From an uncultured Chiayiivirga sp. (GTDB taxonomy: Bacteria > Pseudomonadota > Gammaproteobacteria > Xanthomonadales > Xanthomonadaceae), in assembly GCA_934525595.1 (NCBI GenBank), contig CAKSZJ010000005.1, positions 1 through 64,000 on the forward strand: 64,000 nucleotides of DNA. Reading direction: 5' to 3'. Of the stretch, positions 21,803 through 39,986 are shown one piece after another. The notes below the pieces were generated by a model that was not told the origin of the DNA, made no database searches, and saw only the letters and a list, made by a program, of their open reading frames with translations. The stretch's first letter is position 1. Each line of letters begins with the position of its first letter. The position numbers and the translations under genes are program-made.

Positions 21803-21833
21803 GCGCGGGCTTTTTCCCGGAGGACAACAAGCA

Positions 21834-22073
21834 ATGAGCAGCATCGAAGAGCGTGTCAAGAAGATCGTCGTGGACCAGCTGGGCGTCAAGGAGGAGGATG
21901 TCACCGCCAACGCCTCGTTCGTCGACGATCTGGGCGCGGACTCCCTCGATACCGTGGAGCTGGTGATGGCGCTCGAAGAGGAATTCGAGTGCGAGATTCC
22001 GGACGAGGATGCGGAGAAGATCACCAGCGTGCAGCAGGCGATCGACTACGTGAAGGCGCACGTCAAGTCCTGA
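21834..22073 (+). CDS. acpP: Acyl carrier protein
   Basis: 79 residues, strongly acidic. The phosphopantetheine attachment Ser is Ser37 in [16 protein letters not shown] carries acyl chains through fatty-acid, lipid A and phospholipid synthesis. The ATG at 21834 follows a clear GGAGGACAA ribosome-binding site, so upstream in-frame starts are rejected. Confidence 0.98.
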   Translation: MSSIEERVKKIVVDQLGVKEEDVTANASFVDDLGADSLDTVELVMALEEEFECEIPDEDAEKITSVQQAIDYVKAHVKS

Positions 22074-22155
22074 CGCACGCCCAAGGTGCCGGGGCCCCGC
22101 GCGGGCCGCAAGGGTTCCGGCGCCTGTCATTCCCCAACTCTGAGGAAACCCGCGC

Positions 22156-23394
22156 ATGAGTCGACGTCGCGTCGTGGTCACCGGTCTGGGCATCGTCTCT
22201 CCGGTCGGCAATACCGTTGCATCGGCCTGGAACGCCATCGTCAACGGGCGCTCGGGCATCGGACAGGTGACCGGATTCGACACCACCGGCTTCGCCACCA
22301 CCATCGCGGGCGAAGTGCGCGACTTCGATCCGGCGGCCTTCGTGCCGGCCAAGGACGCGCGCAAGATGGACCCCTTCATCCACTACGGCGTGGCGGCGGC
22401 CTTCATGGCGCTGGACGACTCCGGGCTGGAGGTGGGCGAACACAATGCCGAGCGCATCGGCGTCCTCGTCGGTTCCGGCATCGGTGGCATCTACGGCATC
22501 GAGGAAACCGCGATCCGCCTGCACGAAGGCGGTCCGCGCAAGATCTCCCCGTTCTACGTGCCCAGCACCATCATCAACATGCTGCCGGGCCAGATCAGCA
22601 TTCTGAAGGGCCTCAAGGGGCCGAGCCTGTCGGCCGTCTCGGCCTGCGCCTCGTCCAACCATTCCATCGGCATGGCGATGCGCACCATTCAGTACGGCGA
22701 CGCCGACGTGATGGTGGCCGGCGGCGCCGAGCGCGGCTCCTCGCCCACCTCGATGGGCGGCTTCTGCGCGATGAAGGCCATGTCCACCCGCAACGACGAT
22801 CCGACCCGCGCCTCGCGGCCCTGGGACAGGGACCGCGACGGCTTCGTGCTGGGCGACGGTGCCGGCGTGCTGATCCTCGAGGAATACGAATATGCCAAGG
22901 CGCGCGGTGCGCGGATCTACTGCGAACTGGCGGGTTTTGGCGCAAGTTCCGACGCCTGGCACATGACCGCGCCTTCCGAGAACGGCGAAGGCCCGGCGCG
23001 CTGCATGCACGCCGCGCTGCGCGATGCGGGCCTTGCGCCCGAGGCGATCGGTTACCTCAACGCGCACGGCACCTCGACCCCGCTCGGCGATCTGGCCGAG
23101 ACCCTGGCGGTGAAGCGCGCGTTCGGCGACCACGCGTCGCGCGTGCTGGTGTCGTCCACCAAGTCGATGACCGGGCACCTGCTGGGCGCGGCGGGCGGGG
23201 TGGAGGCCATCTTCACCATCCTGGCCCTGCACCACGGCATCGCGCCGCCGACGATCAACCTCGACGAGCCCGGCGAAGGCTGCGATCTCGACTATGTGCC
23301 CAATGTGGCGCGCGGGGTGTCGCTGGACGCGGCCATGTCCAACGGCTTTGGGTTCGGCGGCACCAACGGCACGCTGGTTTTCCGCCGCATCTGA
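22156..23394 (+). CDS. fabF: 3-oxoacyl-ACP synthase II (KAS II)
   Basis: 412 residues. This elongating ketosynthase has the Cys-His-His triad in [11 protein letters not shown] (Cys ~163), [11 protein letters not shown] and [15 protein letters not shown]. The C-terminal [13 protein letters not shown] is typical of KAS II. It closes the fatty-acid cluster and is followed after 18 bases by pabB. Confidence 0.97.
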   Translation: MSRRRVVVTGLGIVSPVGNTVASAWNAIVNGRSGIGQVTGFDTTGFATTIAGEVRDFDPAAFVPAKDARKMDPFIHYGVAAAFMALDDSGLEVGEHNAERIGVLVGSGIGGIYGIEETAIRLHEGGPRKISPFYVPSTIINMLPGQISILKGLKGPSLSAVSACASSNHSIGMAMRTIQYGDADVMVAGGAERGSSPTSMGGFCAMKAMSTRNDDPTRASRPWDRDRDGFVLGDGAGVLILEEYEYAKARGARIYCELAGFGASSDAWHMTAPSENGEGPARCMHAALRDAGLAPEAIGYLNAHGTSTPLGDLAETLAVKRAFGDHASRVLVSSTKSMTGHLLGAAGGVEAIFTILALHHGIAPPTINLDEPGEGCDLDYVPNVARGVSLDAAMSNGFGFGGTNGTLVFRRI

Positions 23395-23412
23395 TCCGGA
23401 CGCGTCTCGGCC

Positions 23413-24786
23413 GTGCCCGTCCTCAGGCTTCCCGGCCAGGTCGATCCGCTGGCGCTGCACCGGCACGATCCGGCGCGCTTTCCGCTGATCCTCCAGAGCG
23501 CCGCGTTCGAGCCCGAACGCGGTCGCCACGACATCGTTCCGGCCTGCTTGGGCGAAGGCCTGCGGCTGGATCGGGACGGTCGCACGCGTACCCTCGACGG
23601 AAGCACCTGCCCTCAGACGTTTCCCCAGGCGCTCGATGCTGCGCGAAGCGCGCTCGCCGCGTCGATGGAGAGCGATCCGGACGCGGCGCAGGCCGCACGC
23701 CTGCCTTTTTGCGGCGGCTGGGCGCTTTTCCTCTCCTATGAATATGCCGGGGTCATCGAGCCCGTCCTGAGCCTGCCGCCGGCGCCCGGGCCGCTGCCGG
23801 TGGCGCTGGCACTGCGCTGCCCGGGCGCGGTGATCGTGGATCATTCCGAGGAGGTCACCTGGATCGTGACCGAGCCGGGCCAGGCTGCGCTGCTGGACGC
23901 CCTGGCGCGCGACGTGGCCGCCTGCGCCGACGTGCGTCTGCCCGCGCCGGCGCTGATCGCGGGCGCGGTGCGCGAGGCGTCCGACGGGGATTTTCTGCGA
24001 GCGGTGCGCCGCGCCAAGGACTGGATCGCGGCGGGCGATGCCTTCCAGGTGAACCTCTCGCGCCGCTGGGAGGTGGGCCTGGCTGCGGGAACCTCGCCGG
24101 CCGCGGTTTATGCCGCGCTGCGAGACGCCAATCCGGCACCGTTCGCGGCGCTGCTAGCGTTCGAGGACTGGGCCATCGCCAGCTCCTCGCCGGAACGCCT
24201 GGTGGAAGTGCGCGGGGACCGCATCCAGACCCGGCCGATCGCCGGCACCCGGCCGCGGCTGCCGGGCGAGGACGACGCGGCGCGCGCGGTGGAACTGGTC
24301 GGCGATCCCAAGGAGCGTGCCGAACACATCATGCTGATCGACCTGGAGCGCAGCGACCTGGGCCGCATCTGCGCGCCGGGCAGCGTCGAGGTCGACGAGT
24401 TGATGGTGGTGGAGCGTTACGCCCACGTGCACCACATCGTTTCCAACGTGCGCGGGCGGCTGCGGCCTGATGCCACGCCGGGCGATGTCCTGCACGCGCT
24501 GTTCCCCGGCGGCACCATCACCGGCTGTCCCAAGGTGCGCTGCATGCAGATCATCGCGGCGCTGGAAGGGGAAGGGCGCGGTGCCTACACCGGCGCGCTG
24601 GGCTATCTGGGCCACGACGGGCGCATGGACCTCAACATCCTCATCCGCACCCTGACCCTGCACGACGGGCGCGCCAGCTTCCGCGCCGGCGCCGGCATCG
24701 TGGCCGACTCGGATCCCGTGCGCGAGCTGGCGGAAACCCGCGCCAAGGCGCGCGGACTGCTGCGTGCGTTCGGCGCGGGCGGGTGA
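23413..24786 (+). CDS. pabB: Aminodeoxychorismate synthase component I
   Basis: 457 residues from a GTG start. It belongs to the chorismate-binding family (anthranilate/ADC/isochorismate synthases). FQVNLSRRW, SSSPERLVEVR and the C-terminal GGTITGCPKVRCMQII block are visible. With a glutaminase (PabA, not in the window) PabB makes 4-amino-4-deoxychorismate for folate. The catalytic-Lys motif PIKGT of E. coli PabB reads PIAGT here, as in anthranilate synthase. Position between fabF and mltG supports PabB; the substrate call carries some doubt. Confidence 0.82.
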   Translation: MPVLRLPGQVDPLALHRHDPARFPLILQSAAFEPERGRHDIVPACLGEGLRLDRDGRTRTLDGSTCPQTFPQALDAARSALAASMESDPDAAQAARLPFCGGWALFLSYEYAGVIEPVLSLPPAPGPLPVALALRCPGAVIVDHSEEVTWIVTEPGQAALLDALARDVAACADVRLPAPALIAGAVREASDGDFLRAVRRAKDWIAAGDAFQVNLSRRWEVGLAAGTSPAAVYAALRDANPAPFAALLAFEDWAIASSSPERLVEVRGDRIQTRPIAGTRPRLPGEDDAARAVELVGDPKERAEHIMLIDLERSDLGRICAPGSVEVDELMVVERYAHVHHIVSNVRGRLRPDATPGDVLHALFPGGTITGCPKVRCMQIIAALEGEGRGAYTGALGYLGHDGRMDLNILIRTLTLHDGRASFRAGAGIVADSDPVRELAETRAKARGLLRAFGAGG

Positions 24787-24812
24787 GGCGCCGGCTCCGG
24801 TATCCTTGCGCG

Positions 24813-27548
<2,736 letters not shown>

Positions 27549-27652
27549 TCCCGACATGCCGCCTTGCCGCCACGCGTCGGAATAGAAGCTTCTGCAAGTC
27601 GTTGAAAAAATTGAATTGCGATTGGCGCAGTCCGCGCAGCCAGCGTGCCGGC

Positions 27653-27682
27653 TTGAGGCCGGCCCCGGTTCGCCGCTATAAT
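27653..27682 (+). promoter_or_regulatory. Sigma70-type promoter of rpsO
   Basis: TTGAGG at 27653-27658 and a perfect TATAAT at 27677-27682 are 18 bases apart. The predicted start near 27689 leaves a leader of about 115 bases before rpsO. Confidence 0.82.
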
Positions 27683-27715
27683 TCCGAGGCTTTGTTTTCA
27701 CAAAGCACTCCGTTT

Positions 27716-27735
27716 CCCGCCGCGTGGCGGGTTTT
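27716..27735 (+). terminator. Terminator-like hairpin inside the rpsO leader
   Basis: CCCGCC, GCGT loop, GGCGGG (27716-27731) followed by TTTT: a compact GC stem with a short U-tract between the promoter and the gene. It could be an attenuator, a processing site or part of the S15 autoregulatory structure. Confidence 0.5.
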
Positions 27736-27804
27736 CCATGGCGGATCAGGCGGTGCGCGCGGTCGATCCGGCGTTCCTGCCGGTCCCGCGTCAACGAGGT
27801 CACC

Positions 27805-28065
27805 ATGTCCATCGATACCGCAAAGATCATCAACGACTACAAGCGCAGCGCCAACGATACCGGCTCGCCGGAAGTGCAGGTCGCGCTGCTGTCGGCCCGC
27901 ATCGAGCAGCTCACCGAGCACTTCAAGGTCCACAAGCAGGATCACCACAGCCGCCGCGGCCTGCTCATGCTGGTCAACCAGCGCCGCAGCCTCCTGGGTT
28001 ACCTGAAGGGCAAGGACGGCGAGCGCTACAAGACGCTGATCGAGCGCCTCGGTCTGCGCCGCTGA
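27805..28065 (+). CDS. rpsO: 30S ribosomal protein S15
   Basis: 86 residues, helical and basic, with the S15 signature over [23 protein letters not shown]15 binds 16S rRNA early in small-subunit assembly and in E. coli represses its own translation through leader structure. The ATG at 27805 follows a GAGGT ribosome-binding site. A terminator separates it from pnp. Confidence 0.98.
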   Translation: MSIDTAKIINDYKRSANDTGSPEVQVALLSARIEQLTEHFKVHKQDHHSRRGLLMLVNQRRSLLGYLKGKDGERYKTLIERLGLRR

Positions 28066-28081
28066 CCTTCCCGTTTCCACC

Positions 28082-28113
28082 GCGCGGCGCAGAAATGCGC
28101 CGCGCTCGTTTTT
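28082..28113 (+). terminator. Rho-independent terminator after rpsO
   Basis: A perfect 10-bp stem GCGCGGCGCA/TGCGCCGCGC with a GAAA tetraloop is followed by TCGTTTTT. Some read-through into pnp is expected, as in the E. coli rpsO-pnp unit. Confidence 0.88.
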
Positions 28114-28194
28114 ACCGGGTGCAGGTGCATCCGACTTCCCGCTCCAGAGTTTCCGGTTCGCGGGATCACACGCAAGTCCTAAGGAATCCAGATC

Positions 28195-30294
<2,100 letters not shown>

Positions 30295-30318
30295 GCTTCC
30301 GTCATCGGAAACATCCGG

Positions 30319-30345
30319 AAAAAGCGGGCTTTGGCCCGCTTTTTT
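30319..30345. terminator. Bidirectional terminator between pnp and recN
   Basis: AAAGCGGGC (30321-30329), loop TTTG, GCCCGCTTT (30334-30342), with an A-run before and a T-run to 30345 after. The symmetry lets it serve pnp on the plus strand and recN on the minus strand. Confidence 0.9.
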
Positions 30346-30383
30346 CATGTCGATTCGAGTTTTCCCCGCGCCCGGCGCGACGC

Positions 30384-32048
<1,665 letters not shown>

Positions 32049-32118
32049 GAAATGAGTGGCAATCCACCGCAACCGCGCGGCGGGCGCACGCTAGCACGGG
32101 CGGCGGCGTCCGCCAACG

Positions 32119-32147
32119 CTTGTCGAACCGCGTCCGCGCCCCCACAT
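32119..32147 (+). promoter_or_regulatory. Candidate sigma32 promoter of hrcA
   Basis: CTTGTCG (32119-32125), 14 bases, CCCCACAT (32140-32147). It resembles the heat-shock consensus CTTGAAA / CCCCATNT, with two mismatches in the -35 and one in the -10. No CIRCE inverted repeat is present. Confidence 0.5.
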
Positions 32148-32176
32148 CAAGCGGGAAATCTTCTACGATCGCCGCC

Positions 32177-33220
32177 GTGAACCTGTCGCTCGACGCCCGC
32201 TCCCGCCATCTCCTGCAGACCCTGATCGCGCAGTATATCCGCGACGGGGTGCCGGTCGGCTCGCGCACCCTGTCCAAATCCGCGGGACTCGACATTTCCC
32301 CGGCCACGATCCGCAACGTCATGGCCGATCTGGAAGATGTGGGTCTGGTCGCCACCCCGCACACTTCGGCCGGGCGCGTGCCGACCGCGCAGGGCTATCG
32401 CCTGTTCGTCGACAGCCTGCTGCAGGTCGAGCCGCTGGATGAGGCCCAGATGGCGCAGATCGGCCAGCGTCTGACGCCGCAGCTGGGCACCCACGGCCTG
32501 ATCAGCAAGGTCTCCGAGCTGCTTTCGGCCATGACCCACTTCGTCGGCATGGTGACGGTGCCGCGGCGCGACCAGTTCGCGCTGCGCCACATCGATTTCG
32601 TGACGCTCGATCCCGAGCGGGTGCTGGTGATCCTGGTATTCACCGACAACGAGGTGCAGAACCGCATCGTCCACACCCGCCGCCCGTATTCGCCGGCCGA
32701 GCTGGAGCGCACCGCGAATTATCTGAATCAGCACTTCGCCGGGCTGCCGCTGCCCGCGATCCGGCAGCGCTTGCGGGCCGAGCTGGCCGAGGCGCGCAGC
32801 GAGATGGACCGGCTGCTGAGCGTGGTGGCCGACGTTGCGGAGGGCGCGTTTGCGCCGGTGGGCGAGGACGACATGCTGGTGGCCGGCCAGACCCAGCTCA
32901 TGGGCGTGCAAGACTTGTCCGACCTGGAGCGGCTGCGCGAGTTGTTCGAGGCGTTTTCGCGCAAGAAGGAACTCCTGCAGCTGCTGGAAGGCTGCGCCCA
33001 CGCCCAGGGCGTGCGGCTGTTCATCGGTGAGGAAAGCGGCGTGGCGCCGCTCGGACAGTGCTCGGTGGTGACCGCGCCCTACGGCGTGGACGGCCGCGTG
33101 CTGGGCGTGCTGGGCGTGATCGGCCCCACCCGCATGGCCTACGACCGGGTCATCCCGATGGTGCAGGCGACCGCCAACGTGCTGGGCGCGGCCTTGAATC
33201 GCGCCGGGCAGGCCCAATAA
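32177..33220 (+). CDS. hrcA: Heat-inducible transcription repressor HrcA
   Basis: 347 residues from a GTG at 32177; the start at 32120 would overlap the predicted promoter. The N-terminal winged helix contains ISPATIRNVMADLEDVGLVATPHTSAGRVPT, followed by GAF-like dimerisation domains. HrcA binds CIRCE operators and needs GroEL for folding. CIRCE is not seen anywhere in this operon, so its target is probably elsewhere (groESL in related Xanthomonas). It leads hrcA-grpE-dnaK-dnaJ. Confidence 0.94.
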   Translation: MNLSLDARSRHLLQTLIAQYIRDGVPVGSRTLSKSAGLDISPATIRNVMADLEDVGLVATPHTSAGRVPTAQGYRLFVDSLLQVEPLDEAQMAQIGQRLTPQLGTHGLISKVSELLSAMTHFVGMVTVPRRDQFALRHIDFVTLDPERVLVILVFTDNEVQNRIVHTRRPYSPAELERTANYLNQHFAGLPLPAIRQRLRAELAEARSEMDRLLSVVADVAEGAFAPVGEDDMLVAGQTQLMGVQDLSDLERLRELFEAFSRKKELLQLLEGCAHAQGVRLFIGEESGVAPLGQCSVVTAPYGVDGRVLGVLGVIGPTRMAYDRVIPMVQATANVLGAALNRAGQAQ

Positions 33221-33304
33221 GCCCCTGAGTGTGCCGCCGGCGTGCTTGCGCGCGCCGGCTGCCTTCTTTTTCTTACGATTGCCGTTACCCACGGAGAGAT
33301 TCCG

Positions 33305-33811
33305 ATGACGACACACCACCACCCGGACGCGACCGCGCAGGATCTTCCGGACAATCCCGACGACCTGGCGCTGCGGATCGAGGCGCTGGAGCAGGAGCTG
33401 GGTCAGGCGCGCGACGAGCAGCTGCGCGACCGCGCCGAGCTGGAGAACCAGCGTCGGCGCCTGCTGCGGGAAGCCGAGCAGGCGCGCAGGTTCGCCAATG
33501 AAAAGCTCCTGGCCGAACTGCTGCCCGTGTTCGACAGCCTGGAGGCGGGGCTTGCCGCCAACGGCGAGGCCGGAAGCCTGCGCGAGGGCGTGGAACTGAC
33601 CCTGCGCCAGCTCACCCGCGTGGCCGAGGCCAACGGCCTGCAGGTGGTCGACCCGGCCGGGCAGGCCTTCGATCCCGAGCGGCACCAGGCGATGAGCGTG
33701 GCGGCCTCGGAAGCACACGCGCCGGGCAGCGTGGTGCAGGTCTACCAGAAGGGCTATGTGCTCAACGACCGCCTGCTGCGCCCGGCGCTGGTGGTGGTCG
33801 CCGCCGAATAG
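33305..33811 (+). CDS. grpE: GrpE nucleotide exchange factor
   Basis: 168 residues. The N-terminal half is a long charged helix with NEKLLAELLPVFDSLEAGL, and the C-terminal beta-wing contains NPDDL-independent signature residues VQVYQKGYVLNDRLLRPALV. It speeds ADP release from DnaK. Preceded by GGAGAGATTCCG. It lies between hrcA and dnaK in the usual order. Confidence 0.96.
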   Translation: MTTHHHPDATAQDLPDNPDDLALRIEALEQELGQARDEQLRDRAELENQRRRLLREAEQARRFANEKLLAELLPVFDSLEAGLAANGEAGSLREGVELTLRQLTRVAEANGLQVVDPAGQAFDPERHQAMSVAASEAHAPGSVVQVYQKGYVLNDRLLRPALVVVAAE

Positions 33812-33853
33812 GGCATCGGCGCACCGGCCGGAAGCGATTTGCGCGCACCGGCC

Positions 33854-33881
33854 CTTGAAGCGGCGGACAAAACCCCTACAT
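33854..33881 (+). promoter_or_regulatory. Candidate sigma32 promoter of dnaK
   Basis: CTTGAAG (33854-33860) matches six of seven bases of the -35 consensus. CCCCTACAT (33873-33881) follows after 12 bases, slightly short of the usual spacing. It lies 54 bases before the dnaK ATG. Confidence 0.55.
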
Positions 33882-33934
33882 ACGGCTCAATCCCGGTCGC
33901 ATGACCGAAGACAACTTTCCGGAGGAAACACATC

Positions 33935-35851
<1,917 letters not shown>

Positions 35852-35852
35852 T

Positions 35853-36042
35853 TGTCGGGAATGGAAGGTCGGGAATGGGACGCGCGCGTACAGCGACCCG
35901 TTCCGTCGGTTCCTGTTCCCGGGCCCGGAGCCGGTGCGCGCAGGCGCGCCGGCTCTTTCCTGATTCTCCACCCGTGCCGCGCAAGGCCCTGTGACTTGGG
36001 CACGCAGGCTTCTCCCGGTTCCCCATTCTCCACTCCCGACAC
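35853..36042. repeat. Spacer element with inverted ends between dnaK and dnaJ
   Basis: The left end starts TGTCGGGAATGGA and the right end, read on the other strand, TGTCGGGAGTGGA: 12 of 13 bases agree. The left end also repeats GGTCGGGAATGG directly. The element is about 190 bases long, carries an internal hairpin (35928-35959) and has no gene. It looks like a small REP/MITE-type intergenic element; the class is inferred. Confidence 0.5.
35928..35959 (+). terminator. Hairpin inside the dnaK-dnaJ spacer
   Basis: GAGCCGGTGCGC, loop GCAG, GCGCGCCGGCTC: a 12-bp stem with one T-G wobble, followed by TTTCC. It may attenuate dnaJ relative to dnaK or protect the dnaK message. Confidence 0.5.
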
Positions 36043-36051
36043 ACTTTCTCT

Positions 36052-37167
36052 ATGAAACGCGACTATTACGAAATCCTGGGCGTGGCGAAAACCGCCGGCG
36101 ACGACGAGCTGAAGAAGGCTTACCGCCGCTGTGCGATGAAATACCACCCGGACCGCAATCCGGGTGACGCCAGCGCCGAGGCCGCGTTCAAGGAGTGCAA
36201 GGAAGCCTACGAAGTGCTGGCCGACCCGGCCAAGCGCCGGATGTACGACCAGCACGGCCACGACGCGTTCACGCAGGGCGGCGGCGGTGGACCGGGCGGT
36301 CCTGATTTCGGCGACATCTTCGGCGACATCTTCGGAGACATCTTCGGGGCCGCGCGCGGGCGCCAGGCGCCGCGGCGCGGGACGGATTTGCGCTACGTGA
36401 TCGAGCTGGACCTGGAAGACGCCGTCTTCGGCGTGGATCGCACCATCCAGGTGCCCACGCTGGCCTCGTGCGACGGCTGCAAGGGCTCCGGTTCCGAGGA
36501 TGGCAAGACGGACACCTGCCCGACCTGCCGAGGCCATGGACGGGTGCGGATGCAGCAGGGCATTTTCGCCGTGCAGCAGGCCTGCCCGGCCTGCGGCGGC
36601 AGCGGGCGTCACGTGGTCACCCCCTGCAAGGACTGCGAAGGGCACGGCCGCGTGGAGCGTGAAAAGACCCTGCAGGTGAAGATTCCCGCGGGCGTGGACA
36701 CCGGCGACCGCATTCGCCTGGCCGGCGAGGGTGAAGCCGGGCCTCCCGGCACCCAGCCCGGCGATCTCTACGTGGAAGTGCGGGTGCGCGAGCACGCGAT
36801 CTTCCAGCGCGACGGCGACGATCTCTACTGCGAGCTTCCGATTCGCCTGTCGCAGGCGGCGCTGGGTGCACAGCTGGAAGTGCCCACGCTCGAGGGCATG
36901 GTCGAACTCAAGATTCCCGCCGAAACCCAGACCGGCAAGCTGTTCCGGCTGCGTGGCAAGGGCGTCAAATCGGTGCGCAGTCACGCGCCCGGCGACCTGC
37001 TGTGCCGAGTGGTGGTGGAAACTCCGGTCAATCTCACGCGGCGCCAGCGCGAGCTGCTGACCGACTTCGAAGCCACCTTCGAGGGTGACAAGGGTGCGGC
37101 CCACTCGCCGCGTTCAAGCACCTTTCTCGACGGCGTCAAGGCGTTCTGGTCGCGCATGACGTCCTGA
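36052..37167 (+). CDS. dnaJ: Chaperone DnaJ (type I J protein)
   Basis: 371 residues. The J domain (1-70) has [10 protein letters not shown]; a Gly/Phe-rich linker with repeated [14 protein letters not shown] follows; four zinc repeats [24 protein letters not shown] and CKDCEGHG are intact; then the substrate-binding C-terminal domains. It stimulates the DnaK ATPase and delivers clients. It is 200 bases from dnaK, the gap being filled by the repeat element. Confidence 0.97.
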   Translation: MKRDYYEILGVAKTAGDDELKKAYRRCAMKYHPDRNPGDASAEAAFKECKEAYEVLADPAKRRMYDQHGHDAFTQGGGGGPGGPDFGDIFGDIFGDIFGAARGRQAPRRGTDLRYVIELDLEDAVFGVDRTIQVPTLASCDGCKGSGSEDGKTDTCPTCRGHGRVRMQQGIFAVQQACPACGGSGRHVVTPCKDCEGHGRVEREKTLQVKIPAGVDTGDRIRLAGEGEAGPPGTQPGDLYVEVRVREHAIFQRDGDDLYCELPIRLSQAALGAQLEVPTLEGMVELKIPAETQTGKLFRLRGKGVKSVRSHAPGDLLCRVVVETPVNLTRRQRELLTDFEATFEGDKGAAHSPRSSTFLDGVKAFWSRMTS

Positions 37168-37265
37168 AGGCGGCGACACATGGCGAAGGCGAGGGCGCAG
37201 GCGGAAGAGGCGCGGTTTCTGATAAGATTGGCGGTCGTTTTCCGCAGTGCAGCACGCCTTTTCCC

Positions 37266-38394
37266 ATGATCGAACTGAACCCCGTCCGCTCGCAGATTGC
37301 CGACCTCACCGAGCGCCTCGACGCGCTCAGGGGGTATCTTTGACTACGATCTCAAGGTCGAACGTCTGGAAGAAGTGACGCGCGAGCTGGAGAGCCCGGA
37401 CGTCTGGAACGACCCCGAGCGCGCGCAGTCGCTTGGTCGCGAGCGTGCCAGTCTCGACAAGATCGTCGGTGGCCTGCGCCGCGTCGGCGAGGGGCTGGAG
37501 GAAAGCGGAGAGCTGCTGGACCTGGCCGAAGCCGAGGGTGACGAAGACACCGCGCAGGCGGTGGTGGCCGACGTCGCGCGCATCGAGGCCGAGCTCGGCA
37601 AGCTCGAATTCGCCCGCATGTTCGGCGGCCGCATGGATGGTGCCCCCGCGTTCGTCGACATCCAGGCCGGAGCCGGTGGCACCGAGGCGCAGGATTGGGC
37701 CGAAATGCTGCTGCGCATGTACCTGCGCTGGTGCGAAGACCGCGGCTGGAAGACCGAGCTGCTGGAGGCTTCGGGGGGCGACGTGGCGGGCATCAAGTCG
37801 GCCACGATCCGGGTCGAGGGCGATCACGCCTACGGCTGGCTCAAGACCGAAACCGGCGTGCACCGCCTGGTGCGCAAGAGCCCGTTCGATTCGGACAACC
37901 GCCGCCATACCAGCTTCACCTCGGTGTTCGTCTCGCCGGAAGTCGATGACGACATCGAGATCGACATCAACCCGGCCGACCTCAAGACCGACGTGTACCG
38001 TTCCTCGGGCGCCGGTGGACAGCACGTCAACAAGACCGAATCGGCGGTGCGCATCACCCACGTTCCCTCCGGCGTGGTGGTGGCCTGCCAGACCGAGCGC
38101 AGCCAGCACGCCAACCGCGACCGTGCGATGAAGATGCTCAAGGCGCGCCTGTACGAGCTCGAGATCCAGAAGCGCAACGCGGAGCGTGACGCGGTGGAAG
38201 CCACCAAGTCCGACATCGGCTGGGGCAGCCAGATCCGCAATTACGTGCTCGACCAGAGCCGCATCAAGGATTTGCGCACCGGCATCGAGCGTTCGGACAC
38301 CCAGAAGGTGCTCGACGGCGATCTGGACGAATTCGTCGAGGCGGCCCTCAAGGCCGGTCTGGACGCCGGCTCCAAGCGCAGCGACGCGGCCTGA
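37266..38394 (+). CDS. prfB: Peptide chain release factor 2, programmed +1 frameshift
   Basis: RF2 reads UGA and UAA. The ATG at 37266 opens a 25-codon frame that stops at an in-frame TGA (37341-37343). A +1 shift at CTT TGA C joins it to the frame running to 38394, giving 375 residues. The anticodon-like SPF motif is in RKSPFDSDN and the GGQ motif in [12 protein letters not shown]. It is followed after 55 bases by lysS, the conserved prfB-lysS pair. Confidence 0.97.
37329..37344 (+). promoter_or_regulatory. prfB programmed frameshift site
   Basis: AGGGGG (internal Shine-Dalgarno), TAT, the slippery CTT, then TGA C: identical to the E. coli site. Low RF2 makes the ribosome pause at UGA and slip +1, so RF2 regulates its own level. 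Confidence 0.97.
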
Positions 38395-38449
38395 CATCTG
38401 CCCGCACCGGCCTTCACCGCGGCCGTGCGGGAAACATCGAGTATTTGCC

Positions 38450-39967
<1,518 letters not shown>

Positions 39968-39986
39968 CCGCCCACGCGGATCCTGC

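Noticed and set aside
32049..33934. CIRCE operator in the hrcA-dnaK region
   Set aside because: No TTAGCACTC-N9-GAGTGCTAA-like inverted repeat could be found; only sigma32-like elements are seen.
35853..36042. CRISPR-like repeat in the dnaK-dnaJ spacer
   Set aside because: There are only two direct copies of a short GTCGGGAATGG motif, with no regular spacers and no cas genes.
37297..38394. prfB as a simple gene starting after the in-frame TGA
   Set aside because: The upstream ATG, 25 codons and canonical frameshift site show that translation begins at 37266.
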